Assembly (NCBI GenBank): GCA_001442985.1
Contig: LDYB01000019.1
Coordinates: 62,001 to 126,000 of the forward strand
Direction of reading: 5' to 3'
DNA: 64,000 nucleotides
Source: Armatimonadetes bacterium DC
Lineage (GTDB): Bacteria; Armatimonadota; Fimbriimonadia; Fimbriimonadales; GBS-DC
Numbering within the stretch: position 1 is the stretch's first letter; each line of letters starts with the position of its first letter. The notes beneath the pieces are model-generated. The model did not search any database. It was not told the origin of the DNA and saw only the letters and a list, made by a program, of their open reading frames with translations. Below are positions 1 to 7,283 of this stretch, in pieces. The position numbers and the translations under genes are program-made.

Positions 1-500
1 CGTTGGCGTCCCCGCCCGTGCTGGTTACACTTTCAGGGGGCAATCCCGCTATTCATCCGCTGGCGCCGCTGGTGCGACGCTTGCGTTCGCTGGGTTACGC
101 CGTGGCGTGCGAGACGCAGGGCAGTATCGCGTGCGAGTGGTTTCGGGAGCTGGATGTGCTGGTGCTTTCTCCCAAGCCGCCCAGCGCCGGGCAGATCACC
201 CCTGTAGAAGCGGTGCGCGCCTGCGTGCAGGTGGCACCCGACGAAACCCATCTCAAAATCGTCGTGTTCGGGCGCGAAGACTATCTCTACGCACGCGCTA
301 TGTTCGAAGCGTTCCCGCACCTGCCAGCGGTTATCCAGCTGGGCACGCCCACCGAGTTGCAGACTCCTCAGGAGCTGGTGCAACATTACCGCGACCTCAC
401 TGCCTTGGTGCTTCGCTGGCTCCACGAGGATAGGCTCTATCGCGTGCGCCTGCTTCCGCAGCTGCATCGGGTGCTGTTTGAGGCGACGCAAGGGGTTTGA
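1..500 (+). CDS. queE: 7-carboxy-7-deazaguanine synthase QueE, C-terminal part
   Basis: The gene enters from the left edge, so its start and radical-SAM CxxxCxxC cluster lie outside the window; the TTG at position 3 is an internal codon. The visible 165 codons match the C-terminal half of QueE: a glycine-rich LSGGNP strand, the CETQGS segment, and the SPKPPSAG motif of the substrate- and SAM-binding region. QueE is a radical SAM enzyme that contracts carboxytetrahydropterin to 7-carboxy-7-deazaguanine in queuosine synthesis. The queuosine gene queA lies 1.5 kb downstream on the same strand, which supports the call, although a minus-strand gene separates them. The frame ends in TGA at 500. Confidence 0.8.
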   Translation, partial: LASPPVLVTLSGGNPAIHPLAPLVRRLRSLGYAVACETQGSIACEWFRELDVLVLSPKPPSAGQITPVEAVRACVQVAPDETHLKIVVFGREDYLYARAMFEAFPHLPAVIQLGTPTELQTPQELVQHYRDLTALVLRWLHEDRLYRVRLLPQLHRVLFEATQGV

Positions 501-547
501 TCATTCTGCTCTGTGTGGTACGGCTTTCGGGTGCTTGTTATGGGCAG

Positions 548-578
548 CGCCGCGCCCTCTGGAGGTCGGAGCGCGGCG
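548..578. terminator. GC-rich hairpin between convergent genes
   Basis: Arms CGCCGCGC (548-555) and GCGCGGCG (571-578) pair perfectly around a 15-nt loop. It sits between the end of queE and the end of the minus-strand PEP-CTERM gene, so it could terminate both. There is no T-run, so Rho-independent activity is uncertain. Confidence 0.4.
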
Positions 579-608
579 CAGATTGACTCTCGCTGAACGG
601 CTGTGTCC

Positions 609-1652
609 TCAGCGTTTGCGTGCGCGCCTGGCGTACAGCCCCACCAGCCCCACGCCTAACGCCAGGAGGCTGGCTGGCTCTGGCACGACTTGAAACTGCT
701 GGGTGAGAGTCGCGGCAGTAACGGTGCTGGAACCCAGCACATAGTCGTTCCGGTACCATGCGTCGTGCTTGAAATACACCTGAACCTGCACGGTAACAGT
801 CGTGCCTATCGCGTAGGAGCTGAGGTCAAGGTTATAGACATTCCCGGACGGACCGATACCGTAGGTTGTGGTGCTGTCGAAGGCGTTCCATGTGACGCCT
901 GAGGACGCACTGGTCTGGACGCTGGTGCTGTCTATGAAAAGTTCACCCCACAGGAAGACGACATCTCTGTGAGGGGAAGCAAGCGTGTCATAGACATAGC
1001 TATTCAGCCCTACAACGCGCGGATTGTTGTAGATGCGGTCGCGGAAGGCGTTTGTGGAACCCGTTGTCCAGCTCAGGTTGATCGAGGGGTTCGCATACTT
1101 GTCAATCTGAATGCCGTTCGAAGCATCGGCGTCCGCGTCATACGCCGCCAGGTTCGTGTTCGGGGTAGGGGAACCCAGCAAGGTGGGCATCGGGGCGTTC
1201 GCCACATAGAGGCTAAGTTCAGCGCGGCGTGTTTGCCAAGAGAAGTATTGCTCGTTCCACAGCCGTCCGCGAAAGATATCGTTGCCGCTCCATGAGTCGC
1301 CCACCTTTGCGCCCACCTGTTGAGGACCGGATTTGTAGACATTCAGCAGCCAGTATTCGGCGCGGTCGCCCCCGTTGCCTTCCCATCCTGTCCAGTAGGT
1401 GGAGACCCGCCCATAGGCATCGCCTCCGTCCACCACCCAGATGGGAGTCAGGCGCGCGTGCCGGGCAGTACGAGGTTGAACGCTCTGGTCACCGCGCAGA
1501 CGGATATGAGAGGTTGGACCGGCGCCGTTGGGAAGAGACCAGCCTGAATCCAGCTGGGCAACCGTGCCCTGCACTCGCTGAGCATGCGCAAACAGCAGGG
1601 AGATGAACCCTGCACTCAAAGTTAACCCAAGCCTGAAAAGATACCGCGTCAT
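609..1652 (-). CDS. PEP-CTERM sorted secreted protein
   Basis: This 347-residue protein starts with a signal peptide (basic MTRYLFRLGL, then a hydrophobic stretch ending near LLFAHAQ). It ends with a classical PEP-CTERM signal: VPEPAS, a hydrophobic segment of about 15 residues, and a basic tail ARRARKR. Such tails are recognised by exosortase/archaeosortase-type membrane proteases, giving proteins attached to or released from the cell surface. The middle is rich in W, Y, N, T and S and looks like a beta-sandwich; no catalytic motif was recognised. A GAGGTGAT ribosome binding site lies just upstream of the ATG. No exosortase gene is present in the window. Its specific function is unknown. Confidence 0.75.
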   Translation of the reverse strand: MTRYLFRLGLTLSAGFISLLFAHAQRVQGTVAQLDSGWSLPNGAGPTSHIRLRGDQSVQPRTARHARLTPIWVVDGGDAYGRVSTYWTGWEGNGGDRAEYWLLNVYKSGPQQVGAKVGDSWSGNDIFRGRLWNEQYFSWQTRRAELSLYVANAPMPTLLGSPTPNTNLAAYDADADASNGIQIDKYANPSINLSWTTGSTNAFRDRIYNNPRVVGLNSYVYDTLASPHRDVVFLWGELFIDSTSVQTSASSGVTWNAFDSTTTYGIGPSGNVYNLDLSSYAIGTTVTVQVQVYFKHDAWYRNDYVLGSSTVTAATLTQQFQVVPEPASLLALGVGLVGLYARRARKR

Positions 1653-1768
1653 TCCGAAATCACCTCGCTCTACGGGATTTCCGTCTCCTTAAGACTCAAA
1701 ATCCGTCCAGAACCGGACAGGTGCGCCTAAGTAACTGAGAAATTTCGGGGGTGCCCCTCTGGTTCAGG

Positions 1769-1774
1769 TACAAT
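1769..1774 (+). promoter_or_regulatory. -10 box TACAAT, probable leaderless transcript
   Basis: TACAAT ends 8 nt before the ATG at 1783. Transcription would start at or within two or three bases of the ATG, and there is no Shine-Dalgarno sequence between them. A good -35 box was not seen. Confidence 0.4.
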
Positions 1775-1782
1775 TTCCTCCG

Positions 1783-2019
1783 ATGGGTGCGATAGGCAAG
1801 ACGCTGATTCTGCTGGGCGTGGTGCTGGTGGGTGTGGGGTTGCTGTTTCTGGCGCTGGAGCGAGTTGGGGTTCGCCAGTGGCGCCTGCCCGGCGACATTG
1901 CAATAGAGCGCGATGGGTTCCATTTCTACTTCCCGCTGGGCACGAGCATTCTGATTAGCATCGTATTGAGCCTGATTCTGACCTTTCTCGCGTGGCTTGC
2001 GACACGGGGGGCGCGATAG
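1783..2019 (+). CDS. DUF2905 small membrane protein
   Basis: This is a 78-residue protein with two predicted membrane helices (about residues 6-25 and 50-72) joined by a loop carrying the family signature RLPGDIAIERDGFHFYFPLG. The length and the LPGDI...FYFPL pattern fit DUF2905, a family of unknown function often encoded beside queA or ruvB. Its 3' end is just before the queA start, and the two reading frames are closely coupled. No ribosome binding site is visible and a TACAAT box lies very close to the ATG, so the message may be leaderless. Confidence 0.8.
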   Translation: MGAIGKTLILLGVVLVGVGLLFLALERVGVRQWRLPGDIAIERDGFHFYFPLGTSILISIVLSLILTFLAWLATRGAR

Positions 2020-2021
2020 CG

Positions 2022-3053
2022 ATGGACGCCAGCCTGTTTGATTACGAACTGCCCGAAGAGTTAATCGCGCAGGAGCCGATAGAGCCGCGTGACCACGTGC
2101 GGATGCTGGTGCTACACCGCGAAACGGGCGCGATAGAGCATCGCCACTTCTATGACCTGCCGGAGTACCTGCGAGAAGGGGACACCCTCGTACTGAACGA
2201 CACGCGCGTTTCAGCGTGGCGGCTGTTTGGGCGCAAGCCAACAGGCGGGCGTGTGGAGGTGCTGCTGATGCGCCCCCTGGGCGATGGTCGCTGGCAGGCG
2301 CTGGTGCGCCCGGGCAGGCGCTTGCCCGAAGGCACGCGCGTGCTGATTGACACCCCACCTCACGAACCGCCGATTGAGATGGAGGTTCAGATTGAAGCGC
2401 GGCTGCAGGACGGCACGCGCATCGTGCGCCTGTTCGCGAATCAGCCCGTTGAGGAGATTCTGCCAGAGGTGGGGCGTGTACCGTTGCCACCGTATATTCA
2501 TCGCGAGCTACCTGACCCCGAACGGTATCAGACGGTGGTGGCGCGCCAGCCCGGCAGCGCTGCCGCGCCCACCGCAGGCTTGCACTTCACCCCACAGTTG
2601 CTGGAAACCCTGCGTCAACAAGGTGTGCAAGTTGCAACGATAACCTTACACATTAGCCTTGACACCTTCCGCCCCTTGCAAGCCGACCAGATTGAGGAGC
2701 ATAAGATGCACGGGGAGTGGTACACCGTTAGCCCTGAAGCGGCGGAGATTATCAACAACACGCGCGGGCGGATTGTGGCGGTGGGCACGACTTCCGTGCG
2801 CACGCTGGAGAGTGCGGCAGTGGGCAAACGGCGCGTGCAGGCGCAAACCGCCGAAACGAAACTCTACATCACCCCCGGCTATGAGTTCAAGGTGGTGGAG
2901 GGGCTGATTACGAACTTTCACCTGCCGCGCACCACGATGCTGGTGCTGGTCTCGGCGTTTGCAGGGCGTGAGAAGGTCTTGCACGCCTATCGGGAGGCGG
3001 TGCGCCTGCGCTATCGCTTTTTGAGTTTTGGGGACGCCATGCTGATTTTGTAA
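2022..3053 (+). CDS. queA: S-adenosylmethionine:tRNA ribosyltransferase-isomerase QueA
   Basis: QueA transfers and isomerises the ribosyl part of SAM onto 7-aminomethyl-7-deazaguanine in tRNA, giving epoxyqueuosine. The 343-residue product has the family hallmarks in order: FDYELPEELIAQEP at the N-terminus, DTRV near residue 60, the QPGSAAAPTAGLHFT core (the usual family form is VPGSAAAPTAGLHFT), and the C-terminal TNFHLPRTTMLVLVSAFAG motif. The ATG at 2022 was chosen over an in-frame ATG at 1992 because family members begin only a few residues before the DYELP motif and 1992 lies deep within the DUF2905 gene. It starts 2 bp after the DUF2905 stop, so translational coupling is likely. Confidence 0.93.
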   Translation: MDASLFDYELPEELIAQEPIEPRDHVRMLVLHRETGAIEHRHFYDLPEYLREGDTLVLNDTRVSAWRLFGRKPTGGRVEVLLMRPLGDGRWQALVRPGRRLPEGTRVLIDTPPHEPPIEMEVQIEARLQDGTRIVRLFANQPVEEILPEVGRVPLPPYIHRELPDPERYQTVVARQPGSAAAPTAGLHFTPQLLETLRQQGVQVATITLHISLDTFRPLQADQIEEHKMHGEWYTVSPEAAEIINNTRGRIVAVGTTSVRTLESAAVGKRRVQAQTAETKLYITPGYEFKVVEGLITNFHLPRTTMLVLVSAFAGREKVLHAYREAVRLRYRFLSFGDAMLIL

Positions 3054-3139
3054 GGTAGCCCAGAGATAGAATAGCCCCCCTGGGCGCTTGGAGTGTTGAA
3101 CTTTTCCGCAGAAACTGCAACATCCACGATCGTTGGCAT
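3011..3139 (-). pseudogene. Remnant of a fasciclin-domain gene (5' fragment)
   Basis: Reading leftward from an ATG at 3139 there is a strong AAGGAGGT ribosome binding site and codons for MPTIVDVAVSAEKFNT. That matches the conserved beginning of bacterial fasciclin-domain (FAS1) proteins, which typically read M-x-T-I-V-D-V-A-V-S. After about 16 codons (near 3092) similarity stops; the frame runs on through unrelated sequence and ends in TAG at 3011 antisense to the end of queA. The rest of the roughly 140-residue domain is missing. This looks like a gene lost by deletion with its translation start preserved. The match is short, so chance cannot be excluded. Confidence 0.45.
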
Positions 3140-3293
3140 AGCCGACCTCCTTATAGAGTGATGGCGTAATTATGCCAACTGGGCGGTCAGAGTTCGTGAA
3201 TTGCCCCCCTCCGCAAGATTCTCAATAGGGTGGTTTTTTTGAGGGGTACCGTTTTATGCGCTCCTGAAGCCTGTTGGGGAACGCCTCCGCCCT
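3140..3293. other. Intergenic stretch, part of a 457-bp gap
   Basis: Between queA and galE (3054-3510) the recognised items are the fasciclin remnant and the hairpin repeat. The part from 3140 to 3293 includes the presumed upstream region of the remnant, with an AT-rich patch around 3160-3175, and a run of seven T near 3234-3240. No gene was recognised. Positions 3391-3510 also contain nothing recognisable. Confidence 0.5.
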
Positions 3294-3390
3294 GACGGCT
3301 GAAGCCGTTCCTATAAAACGAAGCCGACCTTCGTCGGCTAAAATAGCCAGCGCAGGCTGGCTTTGTCTACTGGGAACGGCTTCAGCCGTC
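3294..3390. repeat. Modular multi-hairpin intergenic repeat, copy 1
   Basis: The element is bounded by perfect 18-bp inverted arms, GACGGCTGAAGCCGTTCC (3294-3311) and GGAACGGCTTCAGCCGTC (3373-3390). Each arm also contains its own palindrome (ACGGCT/AGCCGT). Inside are two 7-bp hairpins: AGCCGAC-cttc-GTCGGCT (3322-3339) and AGCCAGC-gcag-GCTGGCT (3345-3362). The whole can fold as a cloverleaf. A longer relative with the same stem modules lies at 38397-38543. Confidence 0.8.
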
Positions 3391-3510
3391 GGGTTCTCAA
3401 AGCAGCATCGTCTGGGATTCCCGAAGTTTGAAGCGCAGATTGGTATTATGCCCTTCGGCTGGGGACAGAATCTGTGATATGTATCACAAACTGGGATTCA
3501 GGGCGATTTT

Positions 3511-4494
3511 TTACGAGTCGTAGCCTTCGGGATGTTTGAGAAACCAGCGATAGGCGTGTTCTATCATCGTGGCTAAGTCGGGGTACTGTGGTTTCCAGCC
3601 GAGTTCGCGCTGGGCTTTCTCGGCGGAGGCGACGAGCCGCACGGGGTCGCCCGCACGACGCTCGGCATACACCACAGGGATTGGCTTGCCGATTACCTGT
3701 TCTGCCGTTCGGATGACCTCCAGCACCGAGTAGCCCTGACCGTTGCCGAGGTTATAAACGGTGCTGGGCGCGCCCGAACGCAGGCGCTGAAGCGCCAGAT
3801 AGTGGGCTTCGCAGAGGTCCCACACATGAATGTAGTCGCGAATGCAGGTTCCGTCGGGCGTGTCGTAGTCCGTGCCGAATACAGAAACATTCGGGCGCTT
3901 GCCCATCCCTGCGAACAGCACCAGCGGAATCAGATGCTCTTCGGGGCGGTGGTCTTCGCCCAGCTCGCCTTCGGGGTCGGCGCCCGCGGCGTTGAAGTAG
4001 CGTAGCGCAATCGAGCGAATGCCGTAGGCTTGCCCGTACCAGTGGAGCATGCCCTCCATAACGCGCTTGGTCTCGCCGTAGGCGTTAGTGGGCTGCAGGG
4101 GGTGCGTTTCAGGGATGGGAATCTGCTGAGGCTCGCCGTAGACCGCCGCAGTGGAAGAGAAAATAATCTGCGAAACGCCAGAGATTCGCATCGCTTCCAG
4201 CAAGCGCAGGCAGCCCAGCACATTATTATCGTAATACTTCGCGGGGTGGCGCATCGACTCGCCCGCAAAGATAAACGCCGCGAAGTGCATCACGCACTCG
4301 ATGGGGTATTGCGTGAAGACGCGCTGAAGGGTTTCCATATCGCGCAGGTCGCCTTCCACGACGGTTGCGTCCCGCACCGCCGCGCGATGCCCTGTCGAGA
4401 AATTATCCAGCACGACGACCGATTCGCCGCGCTGGAGCAGGTATTTGACCATATGCGAGCCGATGTAGCCCGCGCCGCCGATGACGAGTATCAT
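3511..4494 (-). CDS. galE: UDP-glucose 4-epimerase GalE
   Basis: GalE interconverts UDP-glucose and UDP-galactose with bound NAD. The 327-residue product opens with the Rossmann motif GGAGYIGSH, followed by LDNFSTGHR. It has the catalytic YGETK (Y-x3-K of the short-chain dehydrogenase fold) after FSSTAAVYG, and the C-terminal RRAGDPVRLVASAEKAQRELGWKP segment typical of GalE. It is the last gene of a minus-strand set Uma2-prmC-galE, with 48 bp separating it from prmC. Its product would supply galactose-containing surface polysaccharides. Confidence 0.93.
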   Translation of the reverse strand: MILVIGGAGYIGSHMVKYLLQRGESVVVLDNFSTGHRAAVRDATVVEGDLRDMETLQRVFTQYPIECVMHFAAFIFAGESMRHPAKYYDNNVLGCLRLLEAMRISGVSQIIFSSTAAVYGEPQQIPIPETHPLQPTNAYGETKRVMEGMLHWYGQAYGIRSIALRYFNAAGADPEGELGEDHRPEEHLIPLVLFAGMGKRPNVSVFGTDYDTPDGTCIRDYIHVWDLCEAHYLALQRLRSGAPSTVYNLGNGQGYSVLEVIRTAEQVIGKPIPVVYAERRAGDPVRLVASAEKAQRELGWKPQYPDLATMIEHAYRWFLKHPEGYDS

Positions 4495-4542
4495 CTGGGG
4501 AGTATTTTCGGCTTTCGGGAGCCGTGTCCTGCATGGGTTAGC

Positions 4543-5415
4543 TCAGGGATGCCAGACACCCTCCACAAGTCTCAGGTGTCCTGCAAGGTCGCGGGAGGCT
4601 CGCACCTGACGGTAGCCTGTGTTTTCCAGAAGCGTTTGCACTTCGGGCGCAAGGCGCGGGCTGGTTTCCAGAAGCAGCAAGCCCCCTGCGATTAGCACCT
4701 GTGTCGCCTGTGTTGCCAGCGTGCGATAGGGGCGCAGGGGGTCTTTAGCAGGAACCCGCAGAGCAGTGCGCGGTTCCCAGAGCCGAATCTCTGGCTCCAG
4801 CGCGTCCCACTCGTCGGGTAGCACATAGGGTGGGTTGCTCAGCACCGCGTGCGCCGACTGGGGGCGTAACCCAGAAAGCCACCGCATGCGGGTCAACAGC
4901 AGGCGTTCGCCCAGTCGGAATCGGGCGCGGTTTAGCTGGGCAACCCGCAGCGCCCTCGGGCTGATGTCCGTGCCGATGCCCTGCCAGTGCGGCAGGTGAA
5001 CGAGGGAGGCGACAGCAATCGCTCCTGAACCGACGCCTGCGTCCACCAGCACGCCCCCTTGACCCCGCCCCAGGGGGCACTCGATGGAGGTCGCCCACTG
5101 CACGAAGCGCTCCACCAGCAGCTCGGTTTCGGGGCGGGGCACCAGCACGCCGCGCCGTATCTCCAGCTCCAGCCCATAGAACCAGCGTCGGTGAGTGATG
5201 TAAGCCAGCGGCTCGCGTCGGGCGCGGCGTTGAAGCCAGCGCGTGAGTTTGCGCTGAAATGCAGGAGACAAAACGAACTCAGGGTGCGCCATCACCCACG
5301 CGCGGGGCTGATTGAGAAGGGCACTTAGCAGAACCCACGCCTCGCGCTCGGCGTTGGGAACTTCTGCCTCTGCTAACTGCTCGCGGGCGAACTGAAGCGC
5401 TTGCTCTATGCGCAT
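4543..5415 (-). CDS. prmC: Peptide chain release factor N5-glutamine methyltransferase PrmC
   Basis: PrmC (HemK) methylates the glutamine of the GGQ motif in release factors RF1 and RF2. The 290-residue product has the N-terminal helical domain (residues 1-80), a PRPETELLVE motif, a glycine-rich SAM-binding loop (DAGVGSGAIAVA, in place of the usual DLGTGSGAIA) and the catalytic NPPYV motif that places the glutamine amide. Its ATG overlaps the end of the Uma2-family gene by 10 bp, showing co-translation. prmC normally follows prfA; here it does not, which is a minor oddity of context. Confidence 0.9.
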   Translation of the reverse strand: MRIEQALQFAREQLAEAEVPNAEREAWVLLSALLNQPRAWVMAHPEFVLSPAFQRKLTRWLQRRARREPLAYITHRRWFYGLELEIRRGVLVPRPETELLVERFVQWATSIECPLGRGQGGVLVDAGVGSGAIAVASLVHLPHWQGIGTDISPRALRVAQLNRARFRLGERLLLTRMRWLSGLRPQSAHAVLSNPPYVLPDEWDALEPEIRLWEPRTALRVPAKDPLRPYRTLATQATQVLIAGGLLLLETSPRLAPEVQTLLENTGYRQVRASRDLAGHLRLVEGVWHP

Positions 5416-5975
5416 TCAAACAGGGTTGCAGGTTGGATGGAGGTCTCGCCCAGCACTTCGGAGCGGATCGGCTGGTCTTGCGTGAACACCCCCAGCGAGC
5501 GCCAGCCCGCCTCGCTCCAGCCCAGCACCTCCACCGACGCCGACTGGGGGTCTACCACCCACACCTCACGCACGCCAATCTGGTGATAGTCGCGCAGCTT
5601 TTCCAGCCAGTCGGAGGCGGTGTCGGAGGGCGAAAGGACTTCGATGATGAGGTCGGGAGCAATCTCCAGTCGGGGCTGGTTGGGCAGGTCGGGGATGGTC
5701 TGGGCGCGTTCGTGGGAGATAAAGAGCAGGTCGGGCTGGCGCGTGCGCAACGGCGAGCGCCGAATGACCACATCGTAGGGCGCTGGTAGAAGATAGCCCT
5801 TGCGCTCGCTGCGAATCTGCGCTCCCAGACGCAACATAAGTTCTGATACAATCATCTGATGCTTGAATAGGGGTGTCGGCAACTCTTTCACCTCGCCGTC
5901 AATAATCTCGTAGCGCGTCAGTGGCAGTTGCAGATACTCTTCCCAGCCGATCCCGCGCGTTGCTGTGCTGGTCAT
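5406..5975 (-). CDS. Uma2-family (DUF820) putative endonuclease
   Basis: This 189-residue protein has the Uma2 pattern: W-E-E-Y-L at the start, YEIIDGEV, a QPDLLFIS strand (the first acidic residue of a PD-(D/E)xK site), PDLIIEVLSPSDT, then a K-x-x-D-Y-x-x-I-G-V-x-E-V-W-V-V-D-P segment. The family shares the restriction-endonuclease fold and is expanded in cyanobacteria and several hot-spring phyla, but its biological role is not known. It is the first gene of the transcription unit; a GGTGAG ribosome binding site and an AGTATA (TATACT on the minus strand) -10 box at 5992-5997 precede it. It overlaps prmC by 10 bp. Confidence 0.85.
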   Translation of the reverse strand: MTSTATRGIGWEEYLQLPLTRYEIIDGEVKELPTPLFKHQMIVSELMLRLGAQIRSERKGYLLPAPYDVVIRRSPLRTRQPDLLFISHERAQTIPDLPNQPRLEIAPDLIIEVLSPSDTASDWLEKLRDYHQIGVREVWVVDPQSASVEVLGWSEAGWRSLGVFTQDQPIRSEVLGETSIQPATLFECA

Positions 5976-5991
5976 TGTCTCACCGGGTTGG

Positions 5992-5997
5992 AGTATA
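5992..5997 (-). promoter_or_regulatory. -10 box TATACT of the Uma2-prmC-galE unit
   Basis: On the minus strand TATACT lies 16 nt before the ATG of the Uma2 gene, leaving a short leader with the GGTGAG ribosome binding site. No clear -35 box was found. Confidence 0.45.
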
Positions 5998-6176
5998 CCT
6001 CAGCCAGTAAGTGCAGAGGCAGCTTGGGGGAATAGCGTGCGCAATGCAGAGGAAGAAGCAGGAATCTCTGTTTGTGCTCTCGAATAACTTATTCGGAGTT
6101 TGCGGATGTTCGTATCCCACTGAGAAGTAGGGGGTGCCGTCTCGCCAACTTCAAATCTGGTCAGGAGGTTTTGGAG

Positions 6177-7193
6177 ATGGAGTCACAGAGAAGTTTCTGG
6201 TTGCATCTGGGCTGGCTTTTAGCCGTGCTTTTGGCGTTTACGGGTGCTTTCGGGCAGACCTATGTAATGATGCCTGATAGCACGAATAATCGTCTGGTCT
6301 TGTTTGACCCGGAGACTGGCAGTGTAGTGAACAATAACCTGTTTGGCTTAGCAGGTGGCACGCCGTTGCATGCGCTACAGGTGGGTAATGAAATCTGGGT
6401 TTCTGAGCAGCTGGGGGACAGGGTTTCGCGCTGGTCGCTCACGGGCGATTTTCTGGGTGCGTTGGGTCCCTCAGGCTTGGATAACATTCGCGGCATGGCG
6501 CTGATTGACGGTGTACTGTATGTCACCAACGCGGGCACGGCGAACGGTGCGCCCGGCGCGGCAATCGTCAAATTTGACGCCAGCACAGGAACACCGCTGG
6601 GATTCTTTTCCACCGCGGGTTTAGCGCCCAGCCCGTTCGGAATCCTGCGGGATGGGGAGACGATTCTGGTGAGCTCCGCCTCGGCAAACGACGACATCCA
6701 TCGCTTTGATCTGAACGGCAACTCGCTGGGCACTTTCCATAACAGCACCGCGCTGAACTTTGTGGAGCAGATGGCGTTCGATGCAGATGGAAACATCCTG
6801 GCAGCGGGATTTTCGTCAAACAATGTGGTGGTGCTGGATCGCGACACGGGCGCTATTTTGAGAAGCTTTTCCGCTCCCGGAGCGCGGGGCGTGTTCCAGC
6901 TGCGAAACGGGAACATTCTCTGGACGAACAGCAGCGGCGCTCATGTCTACAATCCCTCGACAGGCACTTCAACTCTGGTCTACGCAGGTGGTGGACGCTA
7001 TCTGGACCTGTTGGCTCTGCGCGTTGAGGGCGACATCAACGGCGATGGCTGCGTGGACGACGCCGACCTGCTCCAGGTGCTGTTCGCCTTCGGGCAGACG
7101 GGCGCCGAACTGCCAGAGGATGTCAACGGCGACGGCGTGGTGGACGACGCGGACCTGCTCGTTGTGTTGTTTAACTTCGGGCAGGGGTGTTGA
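6177..7193 (+). CDS. Secreted NHL/beta-propeller-like protein with C-terminal dockerin-type repeats
   Basis: The 338-residue product starts at the ATG at 6177, 8 nt after an AGGAGG site; an upstream in-frame start at 6072 has no such support. It has a signal peptide (SFWLHLGWLLAVLLAFTGAFGQ), then repeated beta-propeller blades of the 'DSTNNRLVLFDPETG' and 'VVVLDRDTGAILRSF' type. The last 55 residues are two calcium-binding dockerin-like loops, GDINGDGCVDDADLLQVLF and DVNGDGVVDDADLLVVLF. Outside cellulosomes such type I dockerin repeats are common in planctomycete and armatimonadete secreted proteins. No cohesin was seen in the window. It probably binds surface or extracellular partners; no enzyme motif was recognised. 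Confidence 0.75.
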   Translation: MESQRSFWLHLGWLLAVLLAFTGAFGQTYVMMPDSTNNRLVLFDPETGSVVNNNLFGLAGGTPLHALQVGNEIWVSEQLGDRVSRWSLTGDFLGALGPSGLDNIRGMALIDGVLYVTNAGTANGAPGAAIVKFDASTGTPLGFFSTAGLAPSPFGILRDGETILVSSASANDDIHRFDLNGNSLGTFHNSTALNFVEQMAFDADGNILAAGFSSNNVVVLDRDTGAILRSFSAPGARGVFQLRNGNILWTNSSGAHVYNPSTGTSTLVYAGGGRYLDLLALRVEGDINGDGCVDDADLLQVLFAFGQTGAELPEDVNGDGVVDDADLLVVLFNFGQGC

Positions 7194-7283
7194 GTAAGCA
7201 TGTTTAGACTGCATATTGCCGCTCTCAGCACCGCCGATTTCGTGCGACTCATCGCCCCGCCCTAACAGGAACCCTATTCTGTT

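Noticed and set aside
1992-2021. Upstream ATG for QueA
   Set aside because: It would add ten residues not present in the family and lies inside the DUF2905 gene; the ATG at 2022 fits the family start.
1696-2490. Long minus-strand reading frame opposite DUF2905 and queA
   Set aside because: It is the antisense of clear genes; its translation is low-complexity and arginine/proline-rich with no family match, as expected in GC-rich DNA.
3294-3390. Possible tRNA or riboswitch from the cloverleaf fold
   Set aside because: No anticodon arm, T-loop consensus or CCA region is present, and the same stems recur in another order elsewhere, which fits a dispersed repeat.
6048-6134. Short 28-codon frame upstream of the dockerin gene
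   Set aside because: It has no ribosome binding site, no family resemblance and lies in an otherwise empty 200-bp gap.
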